DNA from: Steromphala cineraria
Lineage: Eukaryota; Mollusca; Gastropoda; Trochida; Trochidae
Reading direction: 5' to 3'
Assembly: GCA_916613615.1 (NCBI GenBank)
Contig: OU744733.1
Location: 33,891,939 to 33,955,938 of the forward strand
Length of the DNA: 64,000 nucleotides
Within the stretch, counting starts at the first letter, position 1. Each line of letters begins with the position of its first letter. Shown piece by piece: positions 1 to 11,695 of the stretch. Under the pieces are notes generated by a model. The model did no database searches. It was not told the DNA's origin and worked only from the letters and a program-made list of their open reading frames with translations. The position numbers and the translations under genes were made by a program.

Positions 1-184
1 CGGAGACATATACGCTAATGTAGCAGGATGGTCTTTGGTCAATCCATACAAAGGATATTTTGTCGTCACATGTTCTCTCACCTTGAGCTTGTATAATCGG
101 TTTACATGACCTTCAGGCATGGCGCCATAGTCTGGGTTAGTAGATTTTGGAAAATAAGTTTGAGACAGAGCTTGATTAATTACT
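1..184 (-). CDS. partial internal exon of an unrecognised minus-strand protein-coding gene
   Basis: Read on the minus strand, positions 184 to 1 form one open frame of about 60 codons with no stop, rich in Tyr, Pro and Lys (segments such as YFPKSTNPDYGAMPEGH and PLYGLTKDHPATLAYMSP). The exon probably begins at 184, just after a pyrimidine-rich stretch ending in TAG; the other edge lies outside the window. Splicing here needs one leading base to finish a codon. That matches exactly the two bases left over by the exon at 16252-16330, giving an Arg codon across the junction. The composition resembles short Pro/Tyr-rich proteins of ciliary microtubules, but no family is recognised and that resemblance is only an impression. 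The open frame, splice site and phase match are seen in the sequence; membership of one gene is inference. Confidence 0.55.
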
Positions 185-2445
185 CTACTTTTGACGTGGA
201 AAGAAGATGAAGAGGAGTTTTGTATGCAAGAAAAAGAAATTGATGTATTCCATCATGTATCAGACTGTCAAATCAAGAACTGACAATAGAAAGAAAAACG
301 CAATATATAATTTAACTCTGAAAGACACTTTAAGGTGAAACTTTCATAACTGAGCAAACCACATTTTAACATATTACTTGAAAATGATTAAAGACATTTT
401 ATAAGTAATCAAATGTAAAACATGCTTATTTGCTCTAAAATGCATTATTAGTCCATGATTGAAAAACAACAATGACATTAAGTTATACAGTCTTTATTCA
501 AGCTATGTATGTATTTCAACATTTCTCGCAGACTCATGAAGCATGAACCAATAATGGTAATGAAACAAAGATCATAATTTTTTCAACATCTTCGAAAACA
601 AAATTCTTTTACTGTACAGAAATGTATTAAACATATTCGACAAGCATATGCAATCTGAAGAAGAATACACAATTACTTCCCCCAGAAACAGATACTTTGT
701 TTAATTTGTGGCTGTTTGGAATTTCAACACATCTTTTGGACAGGATGTTCGGCAATCAATTGCAAATTAAGAAGTTATGGAAGTAATGTTAGGAAACGTT
801 AATGCCGATTTAATGCACTTTATCTGGCATATCTTTGTTAACGTGTCTTTGCTGTAGGACCTTTTAAAATATGCAAAATTGTTAAATGTTTCTCTGCTAT
901 CTAGCCTTGTTAAGGAAATTCAAATTGACGGTTTTGTTAGGGCGTGTTTCTCGAAAACATGCAAAATAAAGTTTCAAAAATTCTTGTCCTTGTAATAGAG
1001 CGACGCGTCACATGTGAAATTATTTTTATATATATAGGCATGAGAGATACAAGTAACCTTACCAGTACATAAGGTCGCATTGTCTTTAAAAGCTCTACAA
1101 GTGAACATGAAAGTGTGCTTTTATAATGACATTGGCTGTAATCAGAGAAGGTACAGTTTGTAAGTAACTATAATATTATCCCGCAATTGTCTATGTACTT
1201 ATGGAAAAAGGTTGACATCCCCCACGTATTTTCATCAACAAAAGCTTTCTGGTAAGAGAATAAATGTGTAACTTAAAAAAACAAATGACATAAAATGATT
1301 ATTTAGCAGTAAAGTAAACACATTTTATTCTTTATCTTTGATAAATTTGCATTTATAAAATTGTGTTTCAAATACTACGTTACTGTTGCAGGGGTACTTT
1401 GTCAATGGAAGACAAACAGCAGATGTTCGTGGGATGTTGGATTTATTACTGGATATAATACACCCTGTAAAACAGTAATCAAAATATAAGTTCTTGCAAA
1501 CAATAAGATATTAAATACATCATTAAACAATACTAGTTCATACCTCATACCGACGCAAGATCACAATTACATTAAAATGATATTACTTAAGAAACATCAC
1601 ATGCAGTTTTACATTATACTTGCACATGACATTTACATTATTAAAGTTCATAATGTTACCTAGCCTTGATATAAATATATATAAGATATGCCAACCACAT
1701 CTTATAATATATTAAAAATAAATACATAGTGCTCATTGATATGATACAATATCCTAATATGTAATTAAGCTGAGCACTATTAATGCCTTATACATACATA
1801 AGGCATTATCCATATGTACACGAAGAATAAATAAAATATGATGATTACACATGAAACATACAATACATACCCTGTGGGTGACACTGAGGTGCTATCACCG
1901 GGTACTACCAAAAAATGGTCTAGGACATATTGGATCCTATAAAGAATAAAATATATAAAATATAACTATTTCCCTTGCCATATATAATTAATGATGACAA
2001 TTACAGAAATATTTTATTAAGAAATGATGAGCTTTACTCAATCATCATTCGTTCACATATACATATGATTTGCCTAAGTTGAAGATCTCTTCACTTGACT
2101 TTATTTGGGTGTGCCAAAAAGAATAGGTGTATTAGAAAAGTTGCGATGGGCACGCAAGCTAGTTTTGGATGAAACAAAACCAATCAAGACGTTTTGGATA
2201 AAACAAAACCAAATTTCAATCATTAAGAAACATGCCTTTCTCTCACTTTGCCTTTCTGTCCCTCTTTTTCCTCAATCTTCCGATCCCTTTCTTTCTGAAA
2301 TCAATCTATTTTCTGTTAATTTGAAAATGTCTAAATATGTATTACTAAATATACCATTATTTTCCATTAAATAAAACATAAAAAGCTAATATTTCAGTCT
2401 TCAAAATACTTCTATAATTACATTAAAAAATAGGTGTTTCCATTA
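185..2445. other. AT-rich noncoding stretch, probably intronic
   Basis: No transposon ends or long repeats were seen. It contains short hairpins such as ATGCCTTAT/ATAAGGCAT at 1784-1807 and one weak exon candidate near 1392. If the exons at 1-184 and 16252-16330 belong together, this stretch is part of their intron. Confidence 0.4.
1392..1479 (+). CDS. possible short exon (weak)
   Basis: After the acceptor-like ACTGTTGCAG an open stretch reads YFVNGRQTADVRGMLDLLLD and ends at a TAA just after codons for HPVKQ. A GTAAAA inside CACCCTGTAAAAC could instead be a donor. A second frame is also open and has three Cys residues, so the coding frame is ambiguous. GC content is slightly above its surroundings. 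No family is recognised and no partner exon was found, so it may be chance. Confidence 0.2.
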
Positions 2446-2692
2446 TCATTCTAACAACGATATGAAGATGAATCCAAAATCCTCTTTAGATTCGTATACT
2501 GTATGTTTCGATAAGCAATTATCAAATTCACAACTCAACATTTGATTAACATCATCTTTGACAATAATAGAACAGAAAGTTGCTGACACTCGATTGATCA
2601 TTATAGCTACGGCGGACAGCAAATCGATAAAGCGGAAAGCTCTTACGAGCTGTGTCAGTATTTCATTAACTTCCTTCAGATTCAGAGTGTAT
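2446..2692 (-). CDS. possible terminal exon, hypothetical protein
   Basis: The minus strand carries an acceptor (TGTTTTGACAG) followed from 2692 by about 81 codons to a stop at 2446. The protein is largely helical in appearance (NLKEVNEILTQLVRAFRFID, then LLSAVAIMINRVSATF) with several Cys residues near the end. Base composition is somewhat richer in G+C than the flanks. An unspliced reading would start at a Met encoded at 2733. No domain is recognised. Because it ends in a stop it would not belong to the same transcript as the exon at 1-184 unless alternatively spliced. Confidence 0.25.
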
Positions 2693-2871
2693 CTGTCAAA
2701 ACATTTATTTTCTAAGAATTTTTTGAAAAACAAATCGTGAAGTCAGTGGCCCTTGCCTTAATTGTGTTTTATAAACTTCATACCAATGTGTTCATCAAGA
2801 AAGCACAGAAAATGATGTGATTATTACTTGCACGTGTAAGATTCTGCACTCTTAAATTCATATGGCAATAT

Positions 2872-3235
2872 TTAAAGGGGCAGTAGCACGTTTTTAGGGG
2901 GAATATAAGGTGATGTCAGGAAATTGAAAATTAATGGTTCCAATCTAGAGATAATGTATTTAAACTAAATGAAGCAGTAATAAATCAAATATATCATGTT
3001 AGGTTAGGCCATGCGATTCCTTTTCTTACACAAAATGAATTAAAGGTGTTCACACAAAAATGGCTGTCAATGGATTTTATGTGAATCCTTAAAAGTTGTT
3101 CTCTGACTATGGATGATTGGCTTGTGTAATGAGATTTCTGACACTCTCAAAGTTATACATTTAGCATTAACTTACAATTATCAGTGGAAATTTTGAAATA
3201 TAAAATTATCAAAAAACGTGCTACTGCCCCTTTAA
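2872..3235 (+). mobile_element. TTAA-flanked MITE, family 1, copy 1
   Basis: It starts TTAA then AGGGGCAGTAGCACGTTTTT and ends with the inverted form followed by TTAA. The termini are inverted repeats of about 20 bp and the interior has no coding capacity. TTAA targets are the signature of piggyBac-type transposition, so a non-autonomous piggyBac-like element is inferred. Copies at 4976, 6412, 23358, 56713 and 58247 have this orientation; the others are reversed. Confidence 0.8.
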
Positions 3236-3749
3236 CGAGTGTAATAAAACAATGTAAGTATGCCGTCACAGTGATGGGCTCGTGACGCCACAATAAAAGC
3301 GCTCCGTCACAATGTCTGTCGAGTCACGGAAATGTTAGTTTCAGCACACTGTCGGCAAGATTGCTTGATGTTTTGGGCATGTGATGAATATAATATATAT
3401 ATATTTGATACAATTTCTATTTAATTCGTGAATAATCTGGTATCCAATTTGCTCTCATTCGTTTTATTAAAAATCATTAACTCTATTTCTAGACGAGCTT
3501 AGTTATTAGAATAAAAACCAACCAATTTGATAAAATTGTAAAGACTAGACTTGCAAAAAAGAATAAATTGAAAATAAAGTTAGAGAAATAAAGCTTCATT
3601 GTCATTTATTGATATAAAAGATGTAGGGTTCACCATAATATGATGAAAAAAGTTTACAACTCTTTATAAAAAGTCGCAAAATAGGGATAAAAGGGGTTAT
3701 CTCATAGGAGATAATTTCATGTTCTATCTTCATATCATTCACCAATGTG
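3236..3749. other. AT-rich intergenic sequence
   Basis: No gene or repeat is recognised. A short GC-richer patch at 3262-3350 repeats GTCAC/GTGAC motifs, but no defined function can be assigned. Confidence 0.3.
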
Positions 3750-4096
3750 TTAAAGGGGCAGTAGCACGTTTTTTTGATATTTTATATTTTAAATATTTCA
3801 CTTAAAACTGCAAGTTAATGCTAAATGTATTATATTGACAGTGTCAACAATCTCATTACACAAGCCAATCACCTATAGTCAGAGGACAAAGTATGAGGAT
3901 TCACATAAAATCAATTGGCGGCCATTTTTTGTGAACACCTTTAATTCATTTTGTGTAAGAAAAAGGAGTCGCATGGCTAAACTTTACGCTATATAGTTGA
4001 ATTATTACTGCTTCATTTAGTTTAAACACATTGAGTTTCAATTGGAACCATATATTTTCATTTTCCTGACATCACCTTATATTCCCCCTAAAAACC
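3750..4096 (-). mobile_element. TTAA MITE, family 1, copy 2 (one end lost)
   Basis: The left end is intact (TTAAAGGGGCAGTAGCACG), and the interior matches copy 1 in reverse orientation. The right side stops after CCCCCTAAAAAC, without the final GTGCTACTGCCCCTTTAA, so this copy is truncated. Confidence 0.75.
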
Positions 4097-4975
4097 AAAT
4101 TTATATCAATTTTTTCCTCGTAATGAAAAAGTTATATTTTTATTCCAAAAAATATTGAAAATGTGATGATATTGATAATAATGCATTATCGTTTCAAAAA
4201 TGTTATCAAATAATCATTGTATCTTTCATCAACTTGAAATTCAATTAAATCTTTCTTTTCCCCTGGAATAGAAAAATAAACCAATTAACAAAAATTGAAT
4301 TCTTAAGATTAGACTTCATTTGTCCAAAAGACTGATTTAGAGGATATACAATGTGGGAAGCCACATTGTGTTTTATTGAATAAGCATTGATCTTCCAAGA
4401 GGTTCGTACTTTATCTGTAAAATTATCTATCTTTTATTGATTTCTTTAAAATTCACATTGTAAATGCAATCGTCAATACCTTACACACATAGATCCACTT
4501 TCCTCTGATTGAAATCGTGAAATTGAATTTAACCCCCGAAGCAAAAAAGGTCCAAAAGTTCTTACTGCAATAAAATATACCAAGTTAAGTTTTTGTGGAC
4601 ATCTATTTTCATTATTTGATTAGTCTGACCTGTTGAATGAAGTAAATCCCTGAAGCAAGGATGTTTTTCACCCTTTGAGTCAACATTTCTTAATTCCTTC
4701 CTGCTCCACCAGCGTATTTGTTACCTTCTAGTTCCAACCATACCCTGACATCAATCAAATCAATTGCCTCGTGTACAGTTGAAAGGTTTCGGATGTCGAT
4801 TAAAGAATAAATTATATATATATATATTTAGAAAAGTATTTTATATAAGAGAAATGCTCTGAAATCATAACGCCTTCCTTAGCGACTTTTTCAATTGACT
4901 CACAGGTTTACAGCATTAAAAATAAAATTTGATAACGTTTTTTCTGTTTTTCGGAAATGTCTGCAGAGGAACATT
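4097..4975. other. AT-rich intergenic sequence
   Basis: Nothing gene-like is visible. It contains a short TA run near 4814-4828 and otherwise unique-looking AT-rich DNA between two family 1 elements. Confidence 0.3.
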
Positions 4976-5332
4976 TTAAAGGGGCAGTAGCACGTTTTGA
5001 GGGGGAATATAAGGTGATGTCAGGAAAATGAAAATTATTGGTTCCAATTGAAAGACAATCCAACTAAATGAAGCAGTGATAATTCAAATATATAATGTAA
5101 AGTTTAGCGATGCGATTCATTTTTCTTACAAAAATGAGCTAAAGGTGTTCACACAAAATGGTCGCCAATGGATTTTAGGCGAATCTTCATACTTTGTCCT
5201 CTATCTAAGGATGATTGGTTTCTGTTATGAGATTTTGGACCCTTTCAAAATAATACATTTATCATTAACGTACAACAATCAGTGACACTTTTATAATATA
5301 AAATTACCAAAATACGTGCTACTGCCCATTAA
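4976..5332 (+). mobile_element. TTAA MITE, family 1, copy 3
   Basis: Both ends are present: TTAAAGGGGCAGTAGCACG on the left and CGTGCTACTGCCCATTAA on the right. The right end carries point changes, yet TTAA persists on both sides. Same orientation as copy 1. Confidence 0.8.
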
Positions 5333-6411
5333 AGTTGAAGTTTTTTAAACATAAGTGCAAAGACTCTGACTGCTTGTTATGAATCAAAGACCATGATATG
5401 ATAACACTATTGATGTTGATGTCCAAAAAGTTGCTTCAAGTATAAATTTTCAAATATTGTATCGATTACAAAGAATGCTATGCAAGAAAACTATACATGA
5501 CCTCATTACCTCTGAATTATTTGTTGAAGCACATGCCCTGTTGCAAAATATAACAACGACCAACCCATCAACACACATCAAAGTCAAAACACTTGATTAA
5601 CTTTACAACTGCACGCCACCTTTCTTCTTTTGACATTAATGTTTCATCTGTGAGACTATATATCTTAATTATTCTCTTTGAGTTAAGTTTAAAATGAAAT
5701 TGGATTTCAACATTGTTACTGGATGCAAGCCAAAAATGTCACTATGTAACATTAAGTTCATCACGCTTTTAGAAGACTTTGCTCTGAAGTTATTCAATGT
5801 AGGTACACATTTAACCCTTACATTAAATTTTTTACATACACTGTACTAACATCAACGGCAAATTGTTATACTAAATAATCATGCACCTTATAAATAACAG
5901 CAAATTATAACAGAATAACATTGTAACTTTGCATTTAATGAAAAGTGAACCCCACAAGAAATCAAAACAAAAATGTGTGTCAGACAAAATGTTCTAAACT
6001 TTTCTTTGCATGAAAGATAATATTTTATAAGTAGTCAATTCAATAATTAAAAAATAATGTATGATAGTGAATATACATGTATTAGTAAATTATTAAAAAC
6101 AGGGTATTTTAATTTCTGACAGGATTAACGTTAAAGAAGAAACATGTTTGTAAATAGATCAGAAAAGCATGTGACCTCATCTTGATAGTCAATTATGAAA
6201 CATATTCCATTTAAAAATGAATTTATTTGTCAAACCTTTTCATAGATATATCAGCTTCAAGTCGCAATATTGAAAGCCAGCAGAAGAGATTCTTTATCAG
6301 CTGGTAACATAATAATTTGAATACGCTATTGGGCTAAGAGGAACTTCGTGATTATCTGACAGCATTCCAGTACTCTCTCGAGGCAGTTTAATTTCCTTAC
6401 ATTAAAGGGGC
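5333..6411. other. AT-rich intergenic sequence
   Basis: No open frame, repeat or terminal inverted repeat was recognised over about 1.1 kb. Confidence 0.3.
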
Positions 6412-6766
6412 AGTAGCACGTTTTTAGGGGGAAAATAAGGTGATGTCAGAAAAATGAAAATTAATGGTTCCAATTGAAAGACAATGTATTTAAACTAAAT
6501 GGAGCAATACTAATTCAAATATATAATGTAAAGTCTAGCGATGCGATTCCTTTTTCTTACACAAAATGAATTAAAGGTGTTCACAAAACATGGCCGCCAA
6601 TGGATTTTATGTGAATCTTCATACTTTGTCCTCTTACCATGGGTGATTGGTTTGTGTTATGAGATTTTTTGACACTATCAATATAATACATTTAGCATTA
6701 ACTTACAATTATCAGTGGAAATTTTAAAATATAAAATTATCAAAAAACGTGCTACTGCCCCTTTAA
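6412..6766 (+). mobile_element. TTAA MITE, family 1, copy 4
   Basis: Complete element with TTAA on both sides, left end AGGGGCAGTAGCACG and inverted right end. Its interior is close to copies 3 and 10. Confidence 0.82.
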
Positions 6767-7589
6767 GATCCATTGATATCAATGTGAACGATTTCACTGG
6801 TTAACATACATTGCGTTCTCAAAAGTGAACTTCATCTAAAAACTAAGAGTACTTCCGATTGGATTTTTTGGATCAAGGTAGTTTTATATTAAATCATAAT
6901 TGATACTTTTTGAAAGATATTATCAGTAAATTATCTATCCCTTATTGAACATCTTGAGCTTGGTTTATGAAAGGGGAATGAAATCATCAATACTGAAATA
7001 ACTCCATATTGCTCTGATTCAAATCAAGAAAATGAGGTTAACCCCTGGAGCAGAATTTGAAAGGAGCATGGACAAGATTTCCTTTCAGACAGACAGAGAT
7101 TCATATATTAAAAACCCACGGGCCCATAATACAACCAATTCTTAATTCATAGGCAGTTGCACATGGTGAATGAGAAATATTCTAATATGCTTAAGTACAT
7201 GGTATTAAAAAATCCTTTATCATTGATAATATGGTCATTATCAGATTTAAAAAAATATGAAATTTACAATGGGATTTAGATCCTTAAATGAATTTTTAAA
7301 TATCGCAACCTCATTTCTGAGAAAGGTACACTTCAAGAAAAGATAAAAGATCTTCAAAAACATCGATGCCATTCAATCTAGAAAGTGTTTTTACTCGTTA
7401 AAACAGATGACTCCCCCATACACCATTTCAGCTAAATGTTATTGTTGAAAATATCTTATAGATTTTTAAAGCTAAATCAAAACCATATTTTTATATAAAA
7501 CAACATAAACTGTAAGTTTTGGTTGCATTTTATTTCTATTTATGGGAATCGTTAATCAACATCTACGCAGTTTGTCATGAAAACTTTAA

Positions 7590-7925
7590 AACTTCTAAAC
7601 TGTTGCCATGGAAACCACAAAAATTGTGAAAATTGGTCATGTAGTTTCAGAGTTATACTCCGGAAACTAACACACCCCATCAAAACTGTCCAAATTGTAG
7701 CCATGGAAACCAAACAAATGAATTTAACAGAAGTTCAAACCCCCAAAAGGCACATCTACATGGTATGAAGAAGATATAAAATTGTTAATGTATTTTCAGA
7801 GTTATGCTCTGGAAACGAAATGGGAACGCGGACGCGGACGGGAACTCAGCCAAAACCAATATGTCTTCCGACCCTTCGGTCTCCCGACTCTTCGGGGGTG
7901 GGGGGAGACATGAATACACATAACA
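7590..7925 (+). repeat. molluscan dispersed repeat with GGAAAC units
   Basis: Two diverged units each contain TTGCCATGGAAACC or TAGCCATGGAAACC and the phrase TTTCAGAGTTATGCTCYGGAAAC. The block ends in a GC-rich tail (GGGAACGCGGACGCGGACGG) and a TTCGGTCTCCCGACTCTTCGG hairpin-like stretch. The layout of short tandem units leading into GGACGCGGACGG resembles the tailed repeats at 14.8-15.7 and 23.5-24.4 kb. No coding role is seen. Confidence 0.55.
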
Positions 7926-8089
7926 TCTAATCGTGATTGACATTATCATATGTACCAATTTCAACTGCCAAATGAAAGTTTCCACAAGTTTGAAAAAGCA
8001 GAGCTGAGGAATGGTGTAGATATCTTTCCACATTGAATTCGAAGTCTTGAACTGGCAGTAATCAACATTTACTTGACCTTTGTAGTTAA

Positions 8090-8142
8090 CAGTGGCTCGA
8101 TCATCATTTCATGACTTGATCTGCATCTGATGGGAGAGAATG
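8090..8142 (+). repeat. terminal fragment related to the CATTCTC element at 19304
   Basis: The segment reads ATGACTTGATCTGCATCTG and ends GGGAGAGAATG, matching the right terminus of the 346-bp element at 19304-19649. No matching left end was found nearby, so it is either a solo end or too diverged to trace. Confidence 0.4.
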
Positions 8143-8521
8143 TTCAAAGGGATGCATTCTTCTCTTCAATGGTTTAGTTAACCTCAATGAATATCGGTCT
8201 TCTCAAGGACAACCAAAGATCATATTGTAGACATGTGTTCAGTGAACTTGACTCTGATGTGTCTGATTAGAAGCCAGTGCCCTATTGCCCTCAAAATCTT
8301 CTATATGTCATGACACGTTCTCGATAATAAGGGTCACTTGAAGTACCAGTCAGGAAATGCTGATTTCAAATGTTGTGAGTTCTATGAACGACTCTCTGTC
8401 TCCACAGAGGGAGCGCAAGTCATAAACTGCCGATCCAACCTCTGTTCTCATTGTTAACTTTCGGGTTTCATTTATAATATGACAATTATGACAATTTACT
8501 TATTACAAAAATGACTATTCT

Positions 8522-8592
8522 TGTGGATGAACAACTTCTTCATTCTGTGAAATCGACGTTTCGACATAGATTCTATTGTCGTTGTCAAGCAG
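8522..8592 (-). repeat. degenerate copy of the GACGTTTCGACA motif element
   Basis: It shares the order TGGATGA-CAACTTCTTCATT, GACGTTTCGACATAGATTCT and TTGTCAAGCAGG with the arm and loop of the palindrome at 39510-39672. Read on the minus strand it ends GTCGAAACGTCG, a terminal sequence style often seen in Penelope-like and related elements. That link is inference from general resemblance only. Confidence 0.4.
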
Positions 8593-8782
8593 GTAATATA
8601 CATATTGAGAAATGGAAAAAAATATACATGATTTATCTATATGGGAAATGAGTTGTTTATGAAATAATTAGGCTTGATGTATATCGTTATGATGGGAGAT
8701 CCAAGCTGATAGGATGTACTTACTTTATAACTAGCCTTACCTTACATAATGATTTTTGGAAATTCTACTTAACCCCTGAAGC

Positions 8783-8976
8783 CATCTTCCTACGCACAAC
8801 CTAAAACGCCAGTTTCCAAACTGTCAGTTTTATGCCTTGCTGCATTACCTTGAGTTTTCTGTGCTTGCTCTCTAGTCTGTAGGGGCACTATAGCAGCACA
8901 GAAAAGTAAAGGCTCTGCAGCAAGGCATGAAATGACAGTTCGGAAACTGGCGTTTTAGGCTCTGCGTAGGAAGATG
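8783..8976. mobile_element. foldback element, CATCTTCC ends, 9-bp TSD
   Basis: The termini CATCTTCCTACGCA and TGCGTAGGAAGATG are inverted, with imperfect pairing continuing about 85 bp inward, so the whole 194 bp is nearly a hairpin. The same 9 bp, CCCTGAAGC, lie directly on each side (8774-8782 and 8977-8985). A 9-bp target duplication with long inverted ends is the pattern of Mutator-like elements. There is no coding capacity. Confidence 0.75.
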
Positions 8977-8985
8977 CCCTGAAGC

Positions 8986-9476
8986 AGGACTGACAAGGAG
9001 TGGGAATGAGGTTTAGTTTTGATATAATCCGAACTGAAGCAGTTTTCCTGAGGATATTTCTATTAATTAATTACCCAGTATACTTTTTTTTCCATCGGAC
9101 TTCAAACTTTCATCGATATTTTCTCCTCACATAAAAATCAATGCGCCGTACTTTAGGACAAATGAATAAAAATGTGTAAACTTACTTTCAATTAAAGTGC
9201 ATTCCAAGGTAAGTTGTTCTCAACAACTTACTTTATCATCACACTTCAATTAATTTAATTATACAATTAATGAAACATTAAAATAAATCAAAATATAACA
9301 CTATTCAACAGCAAAATCAAATTATGTTGTGTAGTATTAAGTGTTTAAATTTAATCAATATGGTTAATATAAAGGAGTAAGGGATCCGCAAAAAAATGGT
9401 TTTGAAACGGTTAGCTGGCAATTGATCTTCACAAAAACTTAACTTCATATAAATACGAAATCACTTGATGATCTAA
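8986..9476. other. AT-rich intergenic sequence
   Basis: No repeat or gene is recognised. Short inverted motifs around AACTTACTTT (near 9210-9235) are probably fortuitous. Confidence 0.3.
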
Positions 9477-9807
9477 ATGACAGCATGTTTAACTAGTGCA
9501 TACTGTATCGTTGCTGTTTTGTCCGATGACTTCATTCCATATGACATGGAGGATAGCGGTGAGTTTGACGATCTAGTTCACAGTAGCTTCCAGGGTCTTG
9601 CTTCAGATATTGGTGAGGTGAGGTGATGTGTGATGTTTTTCGCCGCTTTCAAGAGTATTTCACTTACATCGCGGCTGCAAGTATCATTGCAGGGAGAAAG
9701 TCCGCAACACTATTGTGGCTATGCATTGCGATGAAACCTGCAAGCATCGGCTGGAACTAGGGAACAATGGGTACTGCACTGAAATTCAGTGTAGCATTGC
9801 ACTCTGA
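9477..9807 (+). CDS. candidate two-exon small Cys-rich peptide gene (weak)
   Basis: An ATG at 9477 opens 48 codons with a hydrophobic start (TSAYCIVAVL) and an acidic run (DDFIPYDMEDSGEFDDL). After a GTGATG donor at 9623 and a CATTGCAG acceptor ending at 9692, the frame continues as EKVRNTIVAMHCDETCKH and NNGYCTEIQCSIAL to a TGA at 9807, for 86 residues in all. The second part has four Cys. The phases agree only with this weak donor; the two stronger GTGAGG sites just upstream would break the frame, and a 70-bp intron is short. A secreted peptide would fit the hydrophobic start, but no family is recognised and the whole model may be chance. Confidence 0.22.
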
Positions 9808-10019
9808 TACTGGACCAGAAACGTACTATTATTTACAACTAACCTCTAGACAATCACCTATGCCGAATGCATTCAATAATAATCGATACAAAAAGTTAGA
9901 CATAACAATATCATTCATCAACAAGGATATGTACCGACTCAACAACATTAAATGGCTCTAAATAGCTCTGTAAATAATGTTAGATGTTATCAACCAAGGC
10001 ATATATGTTTATCAACGGA

Positions 10020-10110
10020 ACCAGCCCATGTTATCGAGAGATTAAAACTCCCAGGAGATGCTTCAGGATGTGAACAGGAGAATCTGCAAACCGATCAATT
10101 CAAAGAACAA
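10020..10110 (+). repeat. duplicated segment P5, copy 1
   Basis: The phrases CCATGTTATCGAGAGATTAAAA, GGAGATGCTTCAGG and ACAGGAGAATCTGC recur at 11920-12000 with substitutions. Role unknown; probably part of an old local duplication on either side of the 10.5-11.7 kb repeat. Confidence 0.5.
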
Positions 10111-10504
10111 GTATGCCAATCAAGTTAATACTCAACCAACACACTTTTCAAATAGATATGAGTTGTCAATTCTACAGCACAGGCACCTTGGCCAATAAAA
10201 CCCTTCATAGTTAATTCGGTATATCGTCTCAAACCCTTTTATTGCAGCAGGAAAATAGAGTGTTTTATTGACCCAGAGGATTGTGCGCTATAGGTGTATC
10301 AGCAAAAACGTGACATCTAGAAAGGTATAATCTAAATAAATATTTTATTATGATGGACTATTTTATCATACTTTTCCTTCCTACAACAGCATATAAATAT
10401 CCTACAAATATCATCTATCTAAATATTTAAAATATTGTATTGCTTTTTTATGTCAACATTTTTTTAATGATTTGTAAATTGTCTGTTTATAAACATCAGT
10501 TTTT

Positions 10505-11695
10505 GTGAAGTTGCCGCCGCCGCCGCCGCACTCGTATTACTAGCTGTAACTTTGTTCCACTAAGCTTTCCAGAACTCTTATTCATAACTTACTACTCATA
10601 CCTCGGGGGAACGATTTTGATACGTTCACTTTCAAGGTCAAAGGTCAAGGTCACGAGCTATGTAATCACACTAAGAATTCCTTGTAAACGCGATAACTTA
10701 AAAAGTTTTGGTGCTATGAAGCTCTAACTTGGTATATATCATCCTTGGAAATGTAAAATATTTTGAAAAGGTTTCGGCTATAATCCGTCAAAGGTCAAGG
10801 TCACAGCAAGGTCTCGACTTTAGCATGGTTTAGCGAAAATGCATTATTTTAACTATGAACACTTTTAATCAATACATGATTGATATACGCAATAAAAAGT
10901 ATTCAATGATTGTTAGAACTTAAAGGTCAAAGTCAAGGTCATGAGATATGAGTTATTGCAATGTGCACCAAATTTGGGTATTACTTTATCCTATTTAGCT
11001 TTTCAGAACTCATAAACAAGTTTAAATGTTAACACTTCCAGGGAATCATTATGACAAGTTCACTTTAAAGGTCAAAGGTCAAGGTCACGAGTTATAAAGT
11101 CACTATAAAATTCCTTGTAAACACGGTAACTTGAGTTTTAGTGGTATGAAGCTCTAAATTGGTATATATCATCCTTGGAAAATTAAACATTTTTTAAAAG
11201 GTTTAGTTACAATCCGTCAAGGTCAAGGTCACAGCAAGGTCATGACTTTAGCATGTTTTAGTGAAAATGCTTAATTTTAACTATGATCAATACATGATTG
11301 TTATATTCATTAAAAAGTGTTCAATAATTGTGTGATCTTGAAGGTCAAAGGTCATGAGATATGAGTTATTGCAATTCCTTGTGAACACAATAACTTGAAA
11401 AGTTTTTGTGCTATGAAGTTTAGATTTTGTATATATTATCTCTTATCGTCGAAGTCATGGTCATGGCAAGGTCAACATATATGGAGAAAATTGATTAAAT
11501 TAACTTTTAACACTTTATTTCATTACATTAATGTTATTCTCAATGAAATGTGTTCATTCATTGTGTGACCTTGAGTGTCAATGGTCAAGGTCAAGAGAAA
11601 ATGCCCAATTTGGTGAGGTCTGTAAAAGGCGGAACAGGGTAAGGCGAAACCCCAAGTTTCGGGGCTGCTCTGCTTTTGCGGTGTCCCGCAAACGC
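10505..11695 (+). repeat. tandem repeat block rich in TCAAGGTCA
   Basis: A block about 1.2 kb long starts with a GCCGCCGCCGCCGCC tract and ends with GGCGAAACCCCAAGTTTCGG and a GC-rich tail. Inside, diverged units share AATTCCTTGTAAACRCGRTAACTT (near 10675, 11109 and 11373) and GGTATATATCATCCTTGGAAA. AGGTCAAAGGTCAAGGTCA-type strings recur at least seven times. This is a familiar repeat architecture in mollusc genomes. The motif is also the extended half-site bound by ERR/SF-1-type nuclear receptors, but nothing here shows regulatory use. Confidence 0.7.
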
